Assembly: GCF_036346615.1 (NCBI RefSeq)
Contig: NZ_CP107836.1
Coordinates: forward strand, 5,642,001-5,706,000
Reading direction: 5' to 3'
Length of the DNA: 64,000 bases
Source of the DNA: Streptomyces sp. NBC_00523
GTDB taxonomy: Bacteria; Actinomycetota; Actinomycetes; Streptomycetales; Streptomycetaceae
In this document: positions 44,205-52,314 of the stretch, in pieces
Numbering within the stretch: the first letter of the stretch is position 1
Layout of the letters: the number at the start of each line of letters is the position of its first letter
Notes under the pieces: generated by a model
What the model saw: only the letters and a program-made list of their open reading frames with translations
What the model was told of the DNA's origin: nothing
Databases searched by the model: none
Made by a program: the position numbers and the translations under genes

Positions 44205-44740
44205 ATGAGCGACCGCATGCGACTGCCGGGCGGGCTGAGCCTGCGCCCCTGGGAAATGTCCGACGCCCCCGCCGTACGGGAGGCGTTCGCCGAGCCGGGG
44301 ATGGAGCGGCAGGCCGAGGCGCCCCTCGTCACGGTGTCCGTCGTCGAGCAGTGGGTGCGGCGGCGCAGGACCAGTGGGGCCGGGGGATCGCCTACGCCTT
44401 CGCCGTCGCGGACGCGTCCGGCACCGCCCTCGGCGGTGTGGCCGTGAGCAGCCTGGACAACCGGCATGCCACCGGCTGGGTCTCCTACTGGACCGGATCC
44501 GCCGCACGGGGCAGAGGAGTGGCCACCCTCGGCTGCCGGGCGCTCGCCGACTGGTGCTTCTCTGAACTGGATCCCTTCCGGCTGGAGTTGGGGCACCGTA
44601 CCAACAACCCCGCCTCCTGCCGGGTGGCGCTCGCCTCCGGATTCGCGGCCGAAGGGGTGCGGCGGCAGAAGCCGGCGTACGACGGCGTCCGCTATGACGT
44701 CGAGACCCACGCCAGACTCGCGACGGACTCCGTCAGGTAG
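44205..44740 (+). pseudogene. GNAT acetyltransferase with frameshift
   Basis: The frame from ATG 44205 reads MSDRMRLPGGLSLRPWEMSD, an RimJ-type GNAT start, to about residue 52. The rest of the domain (GIAYAFAVADASG, YWTGSAARGRGVATLGCRAL with the acetyl-CoA loop, then RTNNPASCRVALASGFAAEG) lies in the next frame. The slip is in the GCGGCGGCG repeat around 44355-44365. Joined, the halves give one normal GNAT of about 178 residues. It may be a genuine mutation or a sequencing error in a repeat. Confidence 0.8.
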
Positions 44741-44746
44741 GGGCAC

Positions 44747-44752
44747 TACCCT
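44747..44752 (+). promoter_or_regulatory. -10 box TACCCT, probable leaderless start
   Basis: TACCCT ends 7 nt before the ATG of the methyltransferase gene, without a ribosome-binding sequence between. Confidence 0.5.
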
Positions 44753-44759
44753 CGCCGCC

Positions 44760-45401
44760 ATGGTCGAACACGAAGCCCTCTCCGTCACCCGTGCCGCCTA
44801 CGACGACGCCGCCGAGCTGTACGCGCAGCTGTTCAGCGACTCGTTGCGCGACAGCCCGTTGGACCGCGCGATGCTGGACGCCTTCGCGGAGTCCGTCGGG
44901 GCGGGCGGGCGGGTGGCGGACCTTGGGTGCGGGCCCGGCCATGTCACCGGTCACCTCGCGGGGCTGGGGCTCGACGCGTTCGGGGTCGACGCCTCACCCG
45001 CGATGGTCGGAATCGCCCGCCGGGCCTGGCCCGGACTGCGCTTCGAGCCAGGGGAGATGGGCGCCCTCGACCTCGCCGACGGCGCGCTGGACGGCGTGCT
45101 CTCGCGGTGGTCCGTCATCCACACCCCGCCCGCGGAACTCCCGCCGGTCCTGGCCGAGTTCAGCCGCGTACTGGCACCCGGCGGCCACCTCCTCATCGGC
45201 TTCTCCGCGACCGACGGGCCCGACCGTCCCACGCAGCCATTCGACCACGCCGTCACGACGGCCTACCGGTGGTCGCCCGACCACCTCGCCGGACTGCTGC
45301 GCGCCCACGGGCTGACCGAGACGGCCCGGATGGTCCGCGAGCCCCGGCCGGACGACCGCCGCCAGTTCCAGGAAGTGCACCTGCTCGCCCGCAAGGCGTA
45401 G
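44760..45401 (+). CDS. Class I SAM-dependent methyltransferase
   Basis: This 213-residue protein has motif I VADLGCGPGHVTGHLA near residue 52, the acidic loop GVDASPAMV and post-motif VLAPGGHLLIGF. It belongs to the Methyltransf_11/25 type acting on small molecules. Substrate is unknown. The ATG start is chosen from the -10 box 7 nt upstream. Confidence 0.9.
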   Translation: MVEHEALSVTRAAYDDAAELYAQLFSDSLRDSPLDRAMLDAFAESVGAGGRVADLGCGPGHVTGHLAGLGLDAFGVDASPAMVGIARRAWPGLRFEPGEMGALDLADGALDGVLSRWSVIHTPPAELPPVLAEFSRVLAPGGHLLIGFSATDGPDRPTQPFDHAVTTAYRWSPDHLAGLLRAHGLTETARMVREPRPDDRRQFQEVHLLARKA

Positions 45402-45445
45402 AGCGGGGCGGTGCCCGTACCCAGGGGGCACCCACGGCTCGAAAA

Positions 45446-45461
45446 ATACCCTGGGGGGTAT
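45446..45461. promoter_or_regulatory. CsoR/CstR-type operator, site 1
   Basis: ATACCCTGGGGGGTAT is a near-perfect inverted repeat of the ATACCCC/GGGGTAT type bound by CsoR-family repressors. It lies 82 bp before the chimeric sulfur gene. Confidence 0.75.
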
Positions 45462-45482
45462 CTCTGTTGCGGTGAAAGCCGG

Positions 45483-45498
45483 ATACCCCCCGGGGTAA
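45483..45498. promoter_or_regulatory. CsoR/CstR-type operator, site 2
   Basis: ATACCCCCCGGGGTAA is a second copy 37 bp downstream of the first and 30 bp before the GTG of the chimeric gene. Confidence 0.75.
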
Positions 45499-45527
45499 TG
45501 AACCGACCGTGTTGGAGGGAGTCGACC

Positions 45528-45845
45528 GTGTTCTTCGTGGACACCCTGGAGACCGAGGGCCTGGGCAACCGCAGCTATCTGGCGGGCGGGCAGGCGACGG
45601 CCGTCGTCGTGGACCCGCCGCGCGACGTGGAGCGGGTCCTCGCGGCGGCCGCCGCGAGGGGCGTGCGGATCGCGTACGTGGCGGAGACCTGGGCGGTGAC
45701 GGCCCCGTTCACCGGTGCCGCGATCCTGGGCGCCTGGGACGGCAAGCGCCTCGCCGCACGGGTCTCCGGGGGCAGGCTCCAGCGGCTGTTCGCCTGGGTG
45801 CTGCTCGCGGTCGCCGCGTTCATGCTGGCCGACGCGCCTACGTAA
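45528..45845 (+). pseudogene. Chimeric remnant: MBL-fold N-terminus joined to TauE/SafE C-terminus
   Basis: GTG 45528, after TTGGAGGGAG, opens a 105-residue frame. Residues 1-57 (FFVDTLETEGLGNRSYLAGG, then PRDVERVLAAAAARGVRIAYVAET) match the start of persulfide-dioxygenase-type MBL hydrolases up to just before the HxHxDH motif. Residues 58-105 (PFTGAAILGAWDGKRLAARV and LQRLFAWVLLAVAAFMLADA) match the last helix region of a TauE/SafE sulfite/sulfur exporter. An in-frame internal deletion between two neighbouring genes explains this. The catalytic site is absent, so it is probably not functional, though it remains open and under two operators. Confidence 0.8.
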
Positions 45846-45875
45846 GGGAGTCGGCGCCCCTCAGGCCCGTGCCTC

Positions 45876-46166
45876 TCACGCCAGGGACAGGAACAGCTTC
45901 TCCAGCCGGGCCCGCATCTGGTCCCGGTCCAGGGCGGGCCGGTCCCCGTCGGTCATGCACTGCTGGAGGCCCGTCGCGATGATGGCGAACCCGGCCCGGT
46001 CCAGGGCGCGGGAGACGGCCGCCAGCTGCGTGATCACGTCCTCGCAGTCCCGGCCCTCCTCGATCATCCTGACGATCCCGGCGATCTGGCCCTGGGCCCG
46101 CTTCAGCCGGTTGAGCACCGACTTCAGCTCGTCGGCCGCCATGTCCAGCTCCACGGTTCCTCCCAC
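45876..46166 (-). CDS. CsoR/CstR-family (DUF156) transcriptional repressor
   Basis: This all-helical repressor of up to 96 residues reads VLNRLKRAQGQIAGIVRMIE and has cysteines at 41 and 70 (GRDCED, LQQCMT). Copper-sensing CsoR has a His four residues before the second Cys; here it is Gly66, so copper binding by the Cys-His-Cys set is not possible. Two lone cysteines fit CstR-type persulfide sensors. GTG 46154 (preceded by GGGAGGA) is an alternative start that drops four residues. Perfect operators lie upstream and before the chimeric gene. Confidence 0.9.
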   Translation of the reverse strand: MGGTVELDMAADELKSVLNRLKRAQGQIAGIVRMIEEGRDCEDVITQLAAVSRALDRAGFAIIATGLQQCMTDGDRPALDRDQMRARLEKLFLSLA

Positions 46167-46189
46167 ATCCAGGGTCTCGGTGACGTGTC

Positions 46190-46205
46190 ATACCCCTAGG
46201 GGTAT
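46190..46205. promoter_or_regulatory. CsoR/CstR-type operator, site 3
   Basis: ATACCCCTAGGGGTAT is a perfect 16-bp palindrome between the repressor gene and the divergent alkylsulfatase gene, so it could control both. Confidence 0.85.
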
Positions 46206-46321
46206 ATCCTACCCCGTTCGCCTCCCCGTACGGCTTACACCCGCTTGTGGGGCCCCGGACGCCGGGTGAGGGTGGCGGTGCCCGGGCCCGCGCGGGCCCG
46301 GCCGCCGAGAGGGAGACCGAC

Positions 46322-48223
46322 ATGTCCCAGGACACCGACGCCAAGCCCGCCGAGCGGACTGTGGCGCAGGCGAACCAGGCGGTACGGCGCGACTACCCCT
46401 TCGGCGACACCCAGGACTTGGAGGACGCCCGGCGCGGGTTCATGGGCACCGCGCAGGACCCCCTGATCCGCGACGCCACGGGCAGCGCCGTATGGGACCT
46501 GGAAGCCTACGGGTTCCTCGACCAGGAGTGCCCGGACACCGCCAACCCGAGCCTGTGGCGGCAGAGCCGCCTCTGCTCCGAGCACGGGCTCTTCGAGGTC
46601 ACCGAGGGCATCTACCAGGTGCGCGGGTTCGACCTGTCCAACATGACGATCGTCGAGGGCGACCGGGGCGTCCTCGTCATCGACCCCCTGGTGTGCGCCG
46701 CCACGGCCGCCGCCGGACTCGCGCTGTACCGCGCCCACCGGGGCGAGCGGCCCGTGACGGGCGTGCTCTACACCCACAGCCACGTCGACCACTTCGGAGG
46801 CGTACGCGGGGTGCTGACCGACGAGGACGTCGCGGCCGGAGTCCCGGTGCTCGCCCCGCACGGCTTCCTGGCCCACGCCGTCAGCGAGAACGTCTACGCG
46901 GGTACGGCGATGAGCCGGCGCGCCGCCTACATGTACGGCGCCGCCCTCCCGAAGGGGCCCCAGGGGCAGATCGGCGCGGGCCTCGGGCAGAGCGTGTCGA
47001 CGGGTGCGCCCGGGCTGATCCCGCCCACCCTCGACATCACCCGCACCGGCCAGACGGAGACCGTCGACGGCATCCGCATGGTCTTCCAGCTCACACCCGG
47101 CACCGAGGCCCCGGCCGAGCTGAACATCCACTTCCCGGACCGCTCGGCCCTGTGCATGGCGGAGAACGCCACGCACAACCTGCACAACCTGCTGACGCTG
47201 CGCGGCGCCGAGGTCCGCGACCCGCACGTCTGGTCCCGCTACCTCACGGAGTCGGTCAGCCTCTTCGGTGACGTGTCGGACGTCGCCTTCGCCTCGCACC
47301 ACTGGCCGGTCTGGGGCCGGGAGCGTGTGATCTCCTTCCTGATGGAGCAGCGCGACCTGTACGCGTACCTCCACGACCAGGTCCTGCGGATGCTCAACCA
47401 GGGCCTCACCGGGCCCGAGATCGCCGAGGAGATCGTGATGCCGCCGGCCCTGGAGCGGGTCTGGCACACGCACGGCTACTACGGCTCCGTCAGCCACAAC
47501 GCCAAGGCGATCTACCAGCGTTACCTGGGCTGGTACGACGGCAACCCGGCGCATCTCTGGCAGCACCCCCCGGTCGAGGCGGCCCGGCGCTACGTCGAGT
47601 TCATGGGCGGCGCGGACGCGATCCTGCGCAGGGCCCGGCAGTCCTTCGCGGACGGCGACTACCGCTGGGTCGCCGAGGTCGTCAACCACCTGGTCTTCGC
47701 GGACCCGGACCACGCGGAGGCGCGCTCCCTCCAGGCCGACGCGCTCGAACAGCTCGGCTACGGCAGTGAGAACGGGACCTGGCGCAGCGTCTACCTGATG
47801 GGCGCCCAGGAGCTCCGCCACGGCAGCCTCGGCACCCCCACCAGCACGGCCTCGCCCGACGTCCTGGCCGCCCTCACCCTGGACCAGCTGGTCGACTCGG
47901 TCGCCATCCGGGTCAACGGCCCCCGTGCCTGGGACGCCGACATCACCGTCCGCTGGGACATCGCGGGCGCCGAACCCCTCACGATGCGGCTGCGCAACGG
48001 CGTCCTCACCCACGTCGTGGGCACCGGACCGGCCGTGGGCGCGCCCGACGTCACCTTCGCGCTGACCGAGGCCGATCTGCGGGACGTCCTGGTGGGCGCC
48101 GTGCGGCCCGGCGACCTGGCGGCCCGCCCCGGCGTCGAGGTCACCGGCGACGCGGGGCGGCTGATCGAGCTCCTCGGCCATCTCGACGCCCCGGACCCGG
48201 ACTTCGCCATCGTCACCCCCTGA
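46322..48223 (+). CDS. SdsA-type zinc-dependent alkylsulfatase (MBL fold)
   Basis: This 633-residue protein has the metallo-beta-lactamase zinc motif THSHVDHFGG (H152, H154, D156, H157). A helical dimerisation domain follows, then a C-terminal SCP2-like domain (about 510-633), the order seen in SdsA1 of Pseudomonas. Other family segments include FDLSNMTIVEG, AENATHNLHNLLTLRGAEVRD cut to ATHNLHNLLTLRG, and ASHHWPVWG. It should hydrolyse primary alkyl sulfates such as SDS. No signal peptide is evident. ATG 46322 follows GAGAGGGAGA. It diverges from the CstR-like gene across a perfect operator. Confidence 0.93.
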   Translation: MSQDTDAKPAERTVAQANQAVRRDYPFGDTQDLEDARRGFMGTAQDPLIRDATGSAVWDLEAYGFLDQECPDTANPSLWRQSRLCSEHGLFEVTEGIYQVRGFDLSNMTIVEGDRGVLVIDPLVCAATAAAGLALYRAHRGERPVTGVLYTHSHVDHFGGVRGVLTDEDVAAGVPVLAPHGFLAHAVSENVYAGTAMSRRAAYMYGAALPKGPQGQIGAGLGQSVSTGAPGLIPPTLDITRTGQTETVDGIRMVFQLTPGTEAPAELNIHFPDRSALCMAENATHNLHNLLTLRGAEVRDPHVWSRYLTESVSLFGDVSDVAFASHHWPVWGRERVISFLMEQRDLYAYLHDQVLRMLNQGLTGPEIAEEIVMPPALERVWHTHGYYGSVSHNAKAIYQRYLGWYDGNPAHLWQHPPVEAARRYVEFMGGADAILRRARQSFADGDYRWVAEVVNHLVFADPDHAEARSLQADALEQLGYGSENGTWRSVYLMGAQELRHGSLGTPTSTASPDVLAALTLDQLVDSVAIRVNGPRAWDADITVRWDIAGAEPLTMRLRNGVLTHVVGTGPAVGAPDVTFALTEADLRDVLVGAVRPGDLAARPGVEVTGDAGRLIELLGHLDAPDPDFAIVTP

Positions 48224-48255
48224 GCACCCGGCGCGGCACGACAAGAGGAGGACTC

Positions 48256-48711
48256 ATGGCTGTACGGCATCGACTGATCGAGGCCACGGTGGCGGACGTC
48301 TGGCGGGTGCTCGCCGACCCCTCCCGCTACAGCGACTGGGTGGTCGGGACCTCCGACTCGCGCCCTCGCCGGGGCAACTGGCCGGAGGTCGGCGCCGGCC
48401 TCACGTACGTCCTGCGCATCGGCCGGTGGTCCGTGCAGGGGCGGACCACCGTCCGGCGCTGCGAGGCCCCGCACATCCTGGAGCTGGAGGCCGACAGCGG
48501 GCGGATCGGCACCGCCCGGATCGCCATCGAGGTACGCCGCTGGGGCGACAACGCCCTGGTGACGCTGGACGAACACCCCCTGCGCGGACCGGCGGGCAAG
48601 CTCCACAACACCGTCGTCGACGCGCTGATCCAGCTCCGCCACCGCAGCGTCCTCGCCCGTCTCGCGCAGACCGTCGAGGCGGCCCCGAAGGGCGCCCGCG
48701 AAGCGGTCTGA
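48256..48711 (+). CDS. SRPBCC (START-like) family protein
   Basis: This 151-residue protein has the polyketide-cyclase/dehydrase-like SRPBCC pattern: AVRHRLIEATVADVWRVLAD and YSDWVVGTSDSRP near the N-terminus, central beta strands and a long C-terminal helix. It would enclose a hydrophobic ligand. GAGGAGG lies before ATG 48256. It is followed 32 bp later by the CrtI-like oxidoreductase, so the two are probably cotranscribed with the alkylsulfatase. Confidence 0.88.
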   Translation: MAVRHRLIEATVADVWRVLADPSRYSDWVVGTSDSRPRRGNWPEVGAGLTYVLRIGRWSVQGRTTVRRCEAPHILELEADSGRIGTARIAIEVRRWGDNALVTLDEHPLRGPAGKLHNTVVDALIQLRHRSVLARLAQTVEAAPKGAREAV

Positions 48712-48743
48712 AGCCCTTCCCGCGACCCCACCTGGAGGCATCG

Positions 48744-50306
48744 ATGCCGGACGCCGTGGTCATCGGCGCGGGCCCCAACGGCCTCGTCGCGGCCAATCTG
48801 CTCGCCGCCGCCGGGTGGAGCGTCGAGGTCCTGGAGGCGCAGCCCGAGCCCGGTGGGGCCGTACGCAGCGACCGCGGGGTGCACCCCGATTACGTCTCCG
48901 ACCTGTTCAGCGCGTTCTATCCGCTGGCGGCGGCGTCCCCGGTCATCGACGGGCTCGACCTCCACGAGGAGGGGCTGCGCTGGTCGCGTGCGCCCCGCCC
49001 GCTCGCGCACCCGCTGCCGGACGGGCGGTGCGCGGTGCTGGCGGACCGTGCGCGGGACACGGCGGCGGGGCTCGACGCCTTCTCCGAGGGCGACGGAGCG
49101 GCGTGGCTGGAGCTGTGCGCCACCTGGGACCGGGTGCACCGCGAGGTGCTGGGCGCCCTCTTCACGCCCTTCCCGCCGGTGCGCGCGGGCGTCCGCCTGG
49201 CCGCCCGGCTCCGGGCCGCCGGGGGACTCCGCCTGGCGCGGACCCTGCTGCTGCCCGTACGCCGCCTGGGCGAGGAGCGGTTCGGGGGCGAGGCGGCCCG
49301 GCTGCTGCTTGCGGGCAGTGCGCTCCACGCCGACCTCGGCCCCGAGGCGGCCGGGAGCGGCGGCTTCGGCTGGCTGATGTCCATGCTCGGCCAGACCTAC
49401 GGATTCCCGGTGCCGGTCGGGGGCGCGGGCGCGCTCACGGCGGCCCTGGTACGGCGCCTCGAACGGCACGGCGGCGTGCTCCGCTGCGGTGAGCGGGTCA
49501 CGGAGGTCGTCGTGCGCGGCGGACGCGCCGTCGGCGTACGGACCGCGAAGGGCGAGGCCGTGCCCGCGTCCCGCGCCGTGCTCGCCGACGTGTCCGCCCC
49601 GGCGCTGTACGGCGGACTGGTCGGCGCCCGTCATGTGCCCGCCCGGCTCCTGGACGACCTGCGCCGCTTCCAGTGGGACTTCGCGACGTTCAAGGTGGAC
49701 TGGGCGCTCAGCGGCCCGGTGCCCTGGACGGCCCGCGAGGCCACCATGGCGGGCACCGTGCACCTGGCGGACGGCGTCGACGGCCTGACCCGGTTCGCGG
49801 CGCAGATCGCGACGGGGCAGGTGCCGGACCGCCCCTTCCTGCTCTTCGGCCAGATGAGCACCGCCGACGCCACCCGTTCCCCGGCCGGTACCGAGGCCGC
49901 CTGGGCCTACACCCACGTCCCGCACCGCATCAAGGGCGACGCGGGCGAGGACGGGCTGACCGGGCGGTGGGACCGGGGCGAGCAGGAAGCCATGGCCGAC
50001 CGCATGGAGCAGGAGGTGGAGCGCTGGGCCCCCGGCTTCCGCTCCCGCGTCCTGGCCCGCCGCCTGCTGGCGCCCCCTACCATCGAATCCATGGACGCCA
50101 ACCTGGTCGGCGGCGCGATCAACGGCGGCACGACGGCGGCGCACCAGCAGCTGGTGTTCCGCCCGACCCCGGGGACGGGACGGCCCGAGACCCCGGTCAG
50201 GGGTCTTTACCTGGCCTCGGCCTCGGCGCACCCGGGCGGCGGGGTGCACGGAGCACCGGGCGCGAACGCGGCACGCGCGGCGCTGCGGAAGCGGCTGCGG
50301 CGCTGA
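48744..50306 (+). CDS. CrtI/phytoene-desaturase-like FAD-dependent oxidoreductase
   Basis: This 520-residue flavoprotein opens with the dinucleotide-binding motif DAVVIGAGPNGLVAANLLAA and EAQPEPGGAVRS, and ends with the family motif GLYLASASAHPGGGVHGAPG. The type covers carotenoid desaturases/isomerases and pyridine-nucleotide-disulfide-like COG1233 enzymes. No carotenoid genes are nearby, so the substrate is open. TGGAGG precedes ATG 48744. Confidence 0.92.
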   Translation: MPDAVVIGAGPNGLVAANLLAAAGWSVEVLEAQPEPGGAVRSDRGVHPDYVSDLFSAFYPLAAASPVIDGLDLHEEGLRWSRAPRPLAHPLPDGRCAVLADRARDTAAGLDAFSEGDGAAWLELCATWDRVHREVLGALFTPFPPVRAGVRLAARLRAAGGLRLARTLLLPVRRLGEERFGGEAARLLLAGSALHADLGPEAAGSGGFGWLMSMLGQTYGFPVPVGGAGALTAALVRRLERHGGVLRCGERVTEVVVRGGRAVGVRTAKGEAVPASRAVLADVSAPALYGGLVGARHVPARLLDDLRRFQWDFATFKVDWALSGPVPWTAREATMAGTVHLADGVDGLTRFAAQIATGQVPDRPFLLFGQMSTADATRSPAGTEAAWAYTHVPHRIKGDAGEDGLTGRWDRGEQEAMADRMEQEVERWAPGFRSRVLARRLLAPPTIESMDANLVGGAINGGTTAAHQQLVFRPTPGTGRPETPVRGLYLASASAHPGGGVHGAPGANAARAALRKRLRR

Positions 50307-50340
50307 CGCACGGGCCGGGGCGCGTCCGGGAAGTCCCGCC

Positions 50341-51201
50341 CTACGCGTTCTCCGCCGCGCGGCCCCCCGCTCCCAGCAGGCCCGTGGCCGTGAACTCCGA
50401 GCGCGTCAGCTCCTTGCGGGTCGCGAGCGCGACCACCCCCGGCAGCCCGGCCCGCACGGCCTGGACGCCCCGCAGCCAGCCGGGGACGTACACCGAGGGC
50501 GACCGCCGTTCGATCGCGGCGACCAGGCGCCGGGCCACGTCGGGCGCCGGGTAGGTCTTCCGGGCCGGCGGAGGCATATGTGCGCGCAGCTCGCGCAGCA
50601 CCGGGAACTGGTCGGCGTCGCGGACCATGTCGGTGTCGATCCAGTTCAGATACGCGATGCCCACCCCGACACCGTGCGGCGCCAGCTCCGAACGCAGCGA
50701 GTGGCACAGGGCCTCCACGCCCGCCTTGGAGGCGCAGTACGCGCTCATCATCGGCGCGGCCCCGATGGACGCCAGTGAGGCGATCTGGAGGTAGTGCCCC
50801 CGGGTGTCCAGGAGCTGCGGCAGGAACACTCGGGCGGTGGCCGCGCTGCCGAGCAGATTGACCTCGACCACGCGCCGCCAGCTCGCCGGATCGGAGTCCG
50901 CGAACGGACCGCCCTCCGCCACGCCCGCGTTGGCGACGACCACCGAAGCGGGGCCCAGCCGACGGCGCACCTCGTCGGCGACGCGGGCCATCGCGGCGTC
51001 GTCCGTGACGTCCACGTGCCAGTGCCCGGAGGGCGCGGGGAGCGTGGCGGCCACTTTGGCGAGCGTTTCCTCCTCCAGGCCGAGCAGGGCCACCCGGGCG
51101 CCCCGGGCGGCCAGCTCCCGCGCCACGGCCTTGCCGAGGCCGCGCGCCCCGCCCGTCACCACGGCCGTACGGCCGCGCAGCAGGTGCTTCCGTTCAGTCA
51201 C
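50341..51201 (-). CDS. Short-chain dehydrogenase/reductase
   Basis: This 286-residue classical SDR has TGGARGLG near residue 15 (cofactor), NAGV near 92, the serine in IASLASIG and the catalytic YCASK. I chose GTG 51201 after AGGAGT; longer frames extend into non-conserved arginine-rich sequence. The C-terminal third (PSVYVPGWLRGVQAVRA) resembles SDRs acting on acyl or sterol substrates. It converges on the CrtI-like gene with a 34-bp gap. Confidence 0.92.
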   Translation of the reverse strand: MTERKHLLRGRTAVVTGGARGLGKAVARELAARGARVALLGLEEETLAKVAATLPAPSGHWHVDVTDDAAMARVADEVRRRLGPASVVVANAGVAEGGPFADSDPASWRRVVEVNLLGSAATARVFLPQLLDTRGHYLQIASLASIGAAPMMSAYCASKAGVEALCHSLRSELAPHGVGVGIAYLNWIDTDMVRDADQFPVLRELRAHMPPPARKTYPAPDVARRLVAAIERRSPSVYVPGWLRGVQAVRAGLPGVVALATRKELTRSEFTATGLLGAGGRAAENA

Positions 51202-51395
51202 GGGACTCCTTCGCGGTGCCGGGAGGGCCGGGGCCCTGTTCCGGCCATGGTCACCCGGGGGTGCCGGATGTGCGCGCCGGGAGCCCCGCGAGACGGCCTC
51301 CCGGGTCGCGAGGGGCGGCGGGCTCGGCCACCCTGGACGGGATGCGCCCGCGCCGGTGACAACGAGGACCGCCTTCCCCCTCACGGAGGATTCGG

Positions 51396-52082
51396 ATGAC
51401 GACTGCCGCCGCTCCACCCGTCGACCTGGGCCGGCTGTGGACCCTGCCCGGGGTCTACGCCCCGCAGGCCGACACCCACCTGCTGGCGCGGGCGCTCCAG
51501 GCCGAGGGCCCGGCCGCCGGGATGGACGTCCTCGACGTCTGCACGGGCAGCGGCGCCCTGGCCCTGCTGGCGGCGCGCGGCGGGGCCAGGGTCTCCGCGA
51601 TCGACATCTCGCGGCGGGCCGTCCTGACCACCCGCCTCAACGCCGCCCGCGCCGGCCACCGCGTCCGGGTGCTGCGCGGCGACCTCACCGGCCCCGTGGG
51701 CGGCCGGCGCTTCCACCTGATCGTGAGCAACCCCCCGTACGTCCCCGCCCCTCAGGTCCGCCGCGCCCGCGCCCACGGCCCCCAGGTCGCCTGGGACGCC
51801 GGGCTCTGGGGCCGGCAGGCCCTGGACCGCATCTGCGCCCACGCCCACGACGCCCTGCACCCGAACGGCGTGCTGCTCCTCGTCCACTCCGCGCTGTGCG
51901 GCGCGGAGGAGACCCTGGACCGGCTGACCGCGAGCGGCCTGCGCGCCGCGGTCACGAGCCGGTCCTCCGTACCCTTCGGGCCGGTGATGACCGCGCGCCT
52001 GCCGTGGCTCCGCGAGCAGGGCCTGCTCGGCCCCCGCGACGACACCGAGGAACTGGTGGTCATCCGTGCCGAACGCCCGTGA
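51396..52082 (+). CDS. HemK/PrmC-like class I methyltransferase
   Basis: This 228-residue protein has a SAM site VLDVCTGSGALALLAA near residue 50 and the NPPY motif (SNPPYVPAP) near 112, which marks N- or O-methyltransferases of the HemK/TaqI type. It lacks the PrmC N-terminal helical domain. Such short forms are common in actinobacteria with unknown targets. GGAGGA precedes ATG 51396. The CDGSH gene overlaps its 3' end by 17 bp. Confidence 0.9.
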   Translation: MTTAAAPPVDLGRLWTLPGVYAPQADTHLLARALQAEGPAAGMDVLDVCTGSGALALLAARGGARVSAIDISRRAVLTTRLNAARAGHRVRVLRGDLTGPVGGRRFHLIVSNPPYVPAPQVRRARAHGPQVAWDAGLWGRQALDRICAHAHDALHPNGVLLLVHSALCGAEETLDRLTASGLRAAVTSRSSVPFGPVMTARLPWLREQGLLGPRDDTEELVVIRAERP

Positions 52083-52314
52083 GCCCCGCCGCCTCACCAT
52101 CGAGCCGGGCGGCCCGGTGCTGATCGAGGGGCCGGTCGAGATCGTCCGGGAGGACGGCTCGACCGTCACCTCCGACCGCTTCCTCGTCGCGGTCTGCACC
52201 TGCCGCCGCAGCCGGATGTACCCCTGGTGCGACACCAGCCACCGCCGTCACCGGCGGCCGGTCAGCCCGCCGTCGGGCGAAGGTGGACCGGAAGGGCCTG
52301 GTGGCCGTTGCTGA
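52066..52314 (+). CDS. CDGSH-type [2Fe-2S] protein
   Basis: This 82-residue protein has a CDGSH iron-sulfur motif, CTCRRSRMYPWCDTSHRRH, giving the 3-Cys-1-His ligand set (C-x-C, then C-D-x2-H). In the family it binds a labile [2Fe-2S] cluster used in redox or cluster transfer. GTG 52066 lies inside the methyltransferase gene, so translation is coupled. Its last 53 bp overlap the convergent P450 gene on the other strand. The Gly/Pro-rich tail after the motif is probably disordered. Confidence 0.87.
   Translation: MPNAREPRRLTIEPGGPVLIEGPVEIVREDGSTVTSDRFLVAVCTCRRSRMYPWCDTSHRRHRRPVSPPSGEGGPEGPGGRC

Noticed and set aside
45876..46166. Copper-sensing CsoR
   Set aside because: The histidine ligand four residues before the second cysteine is Gly, so the Cys-His-Cys copper site is incomplete. 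A CstR-like role fits better.
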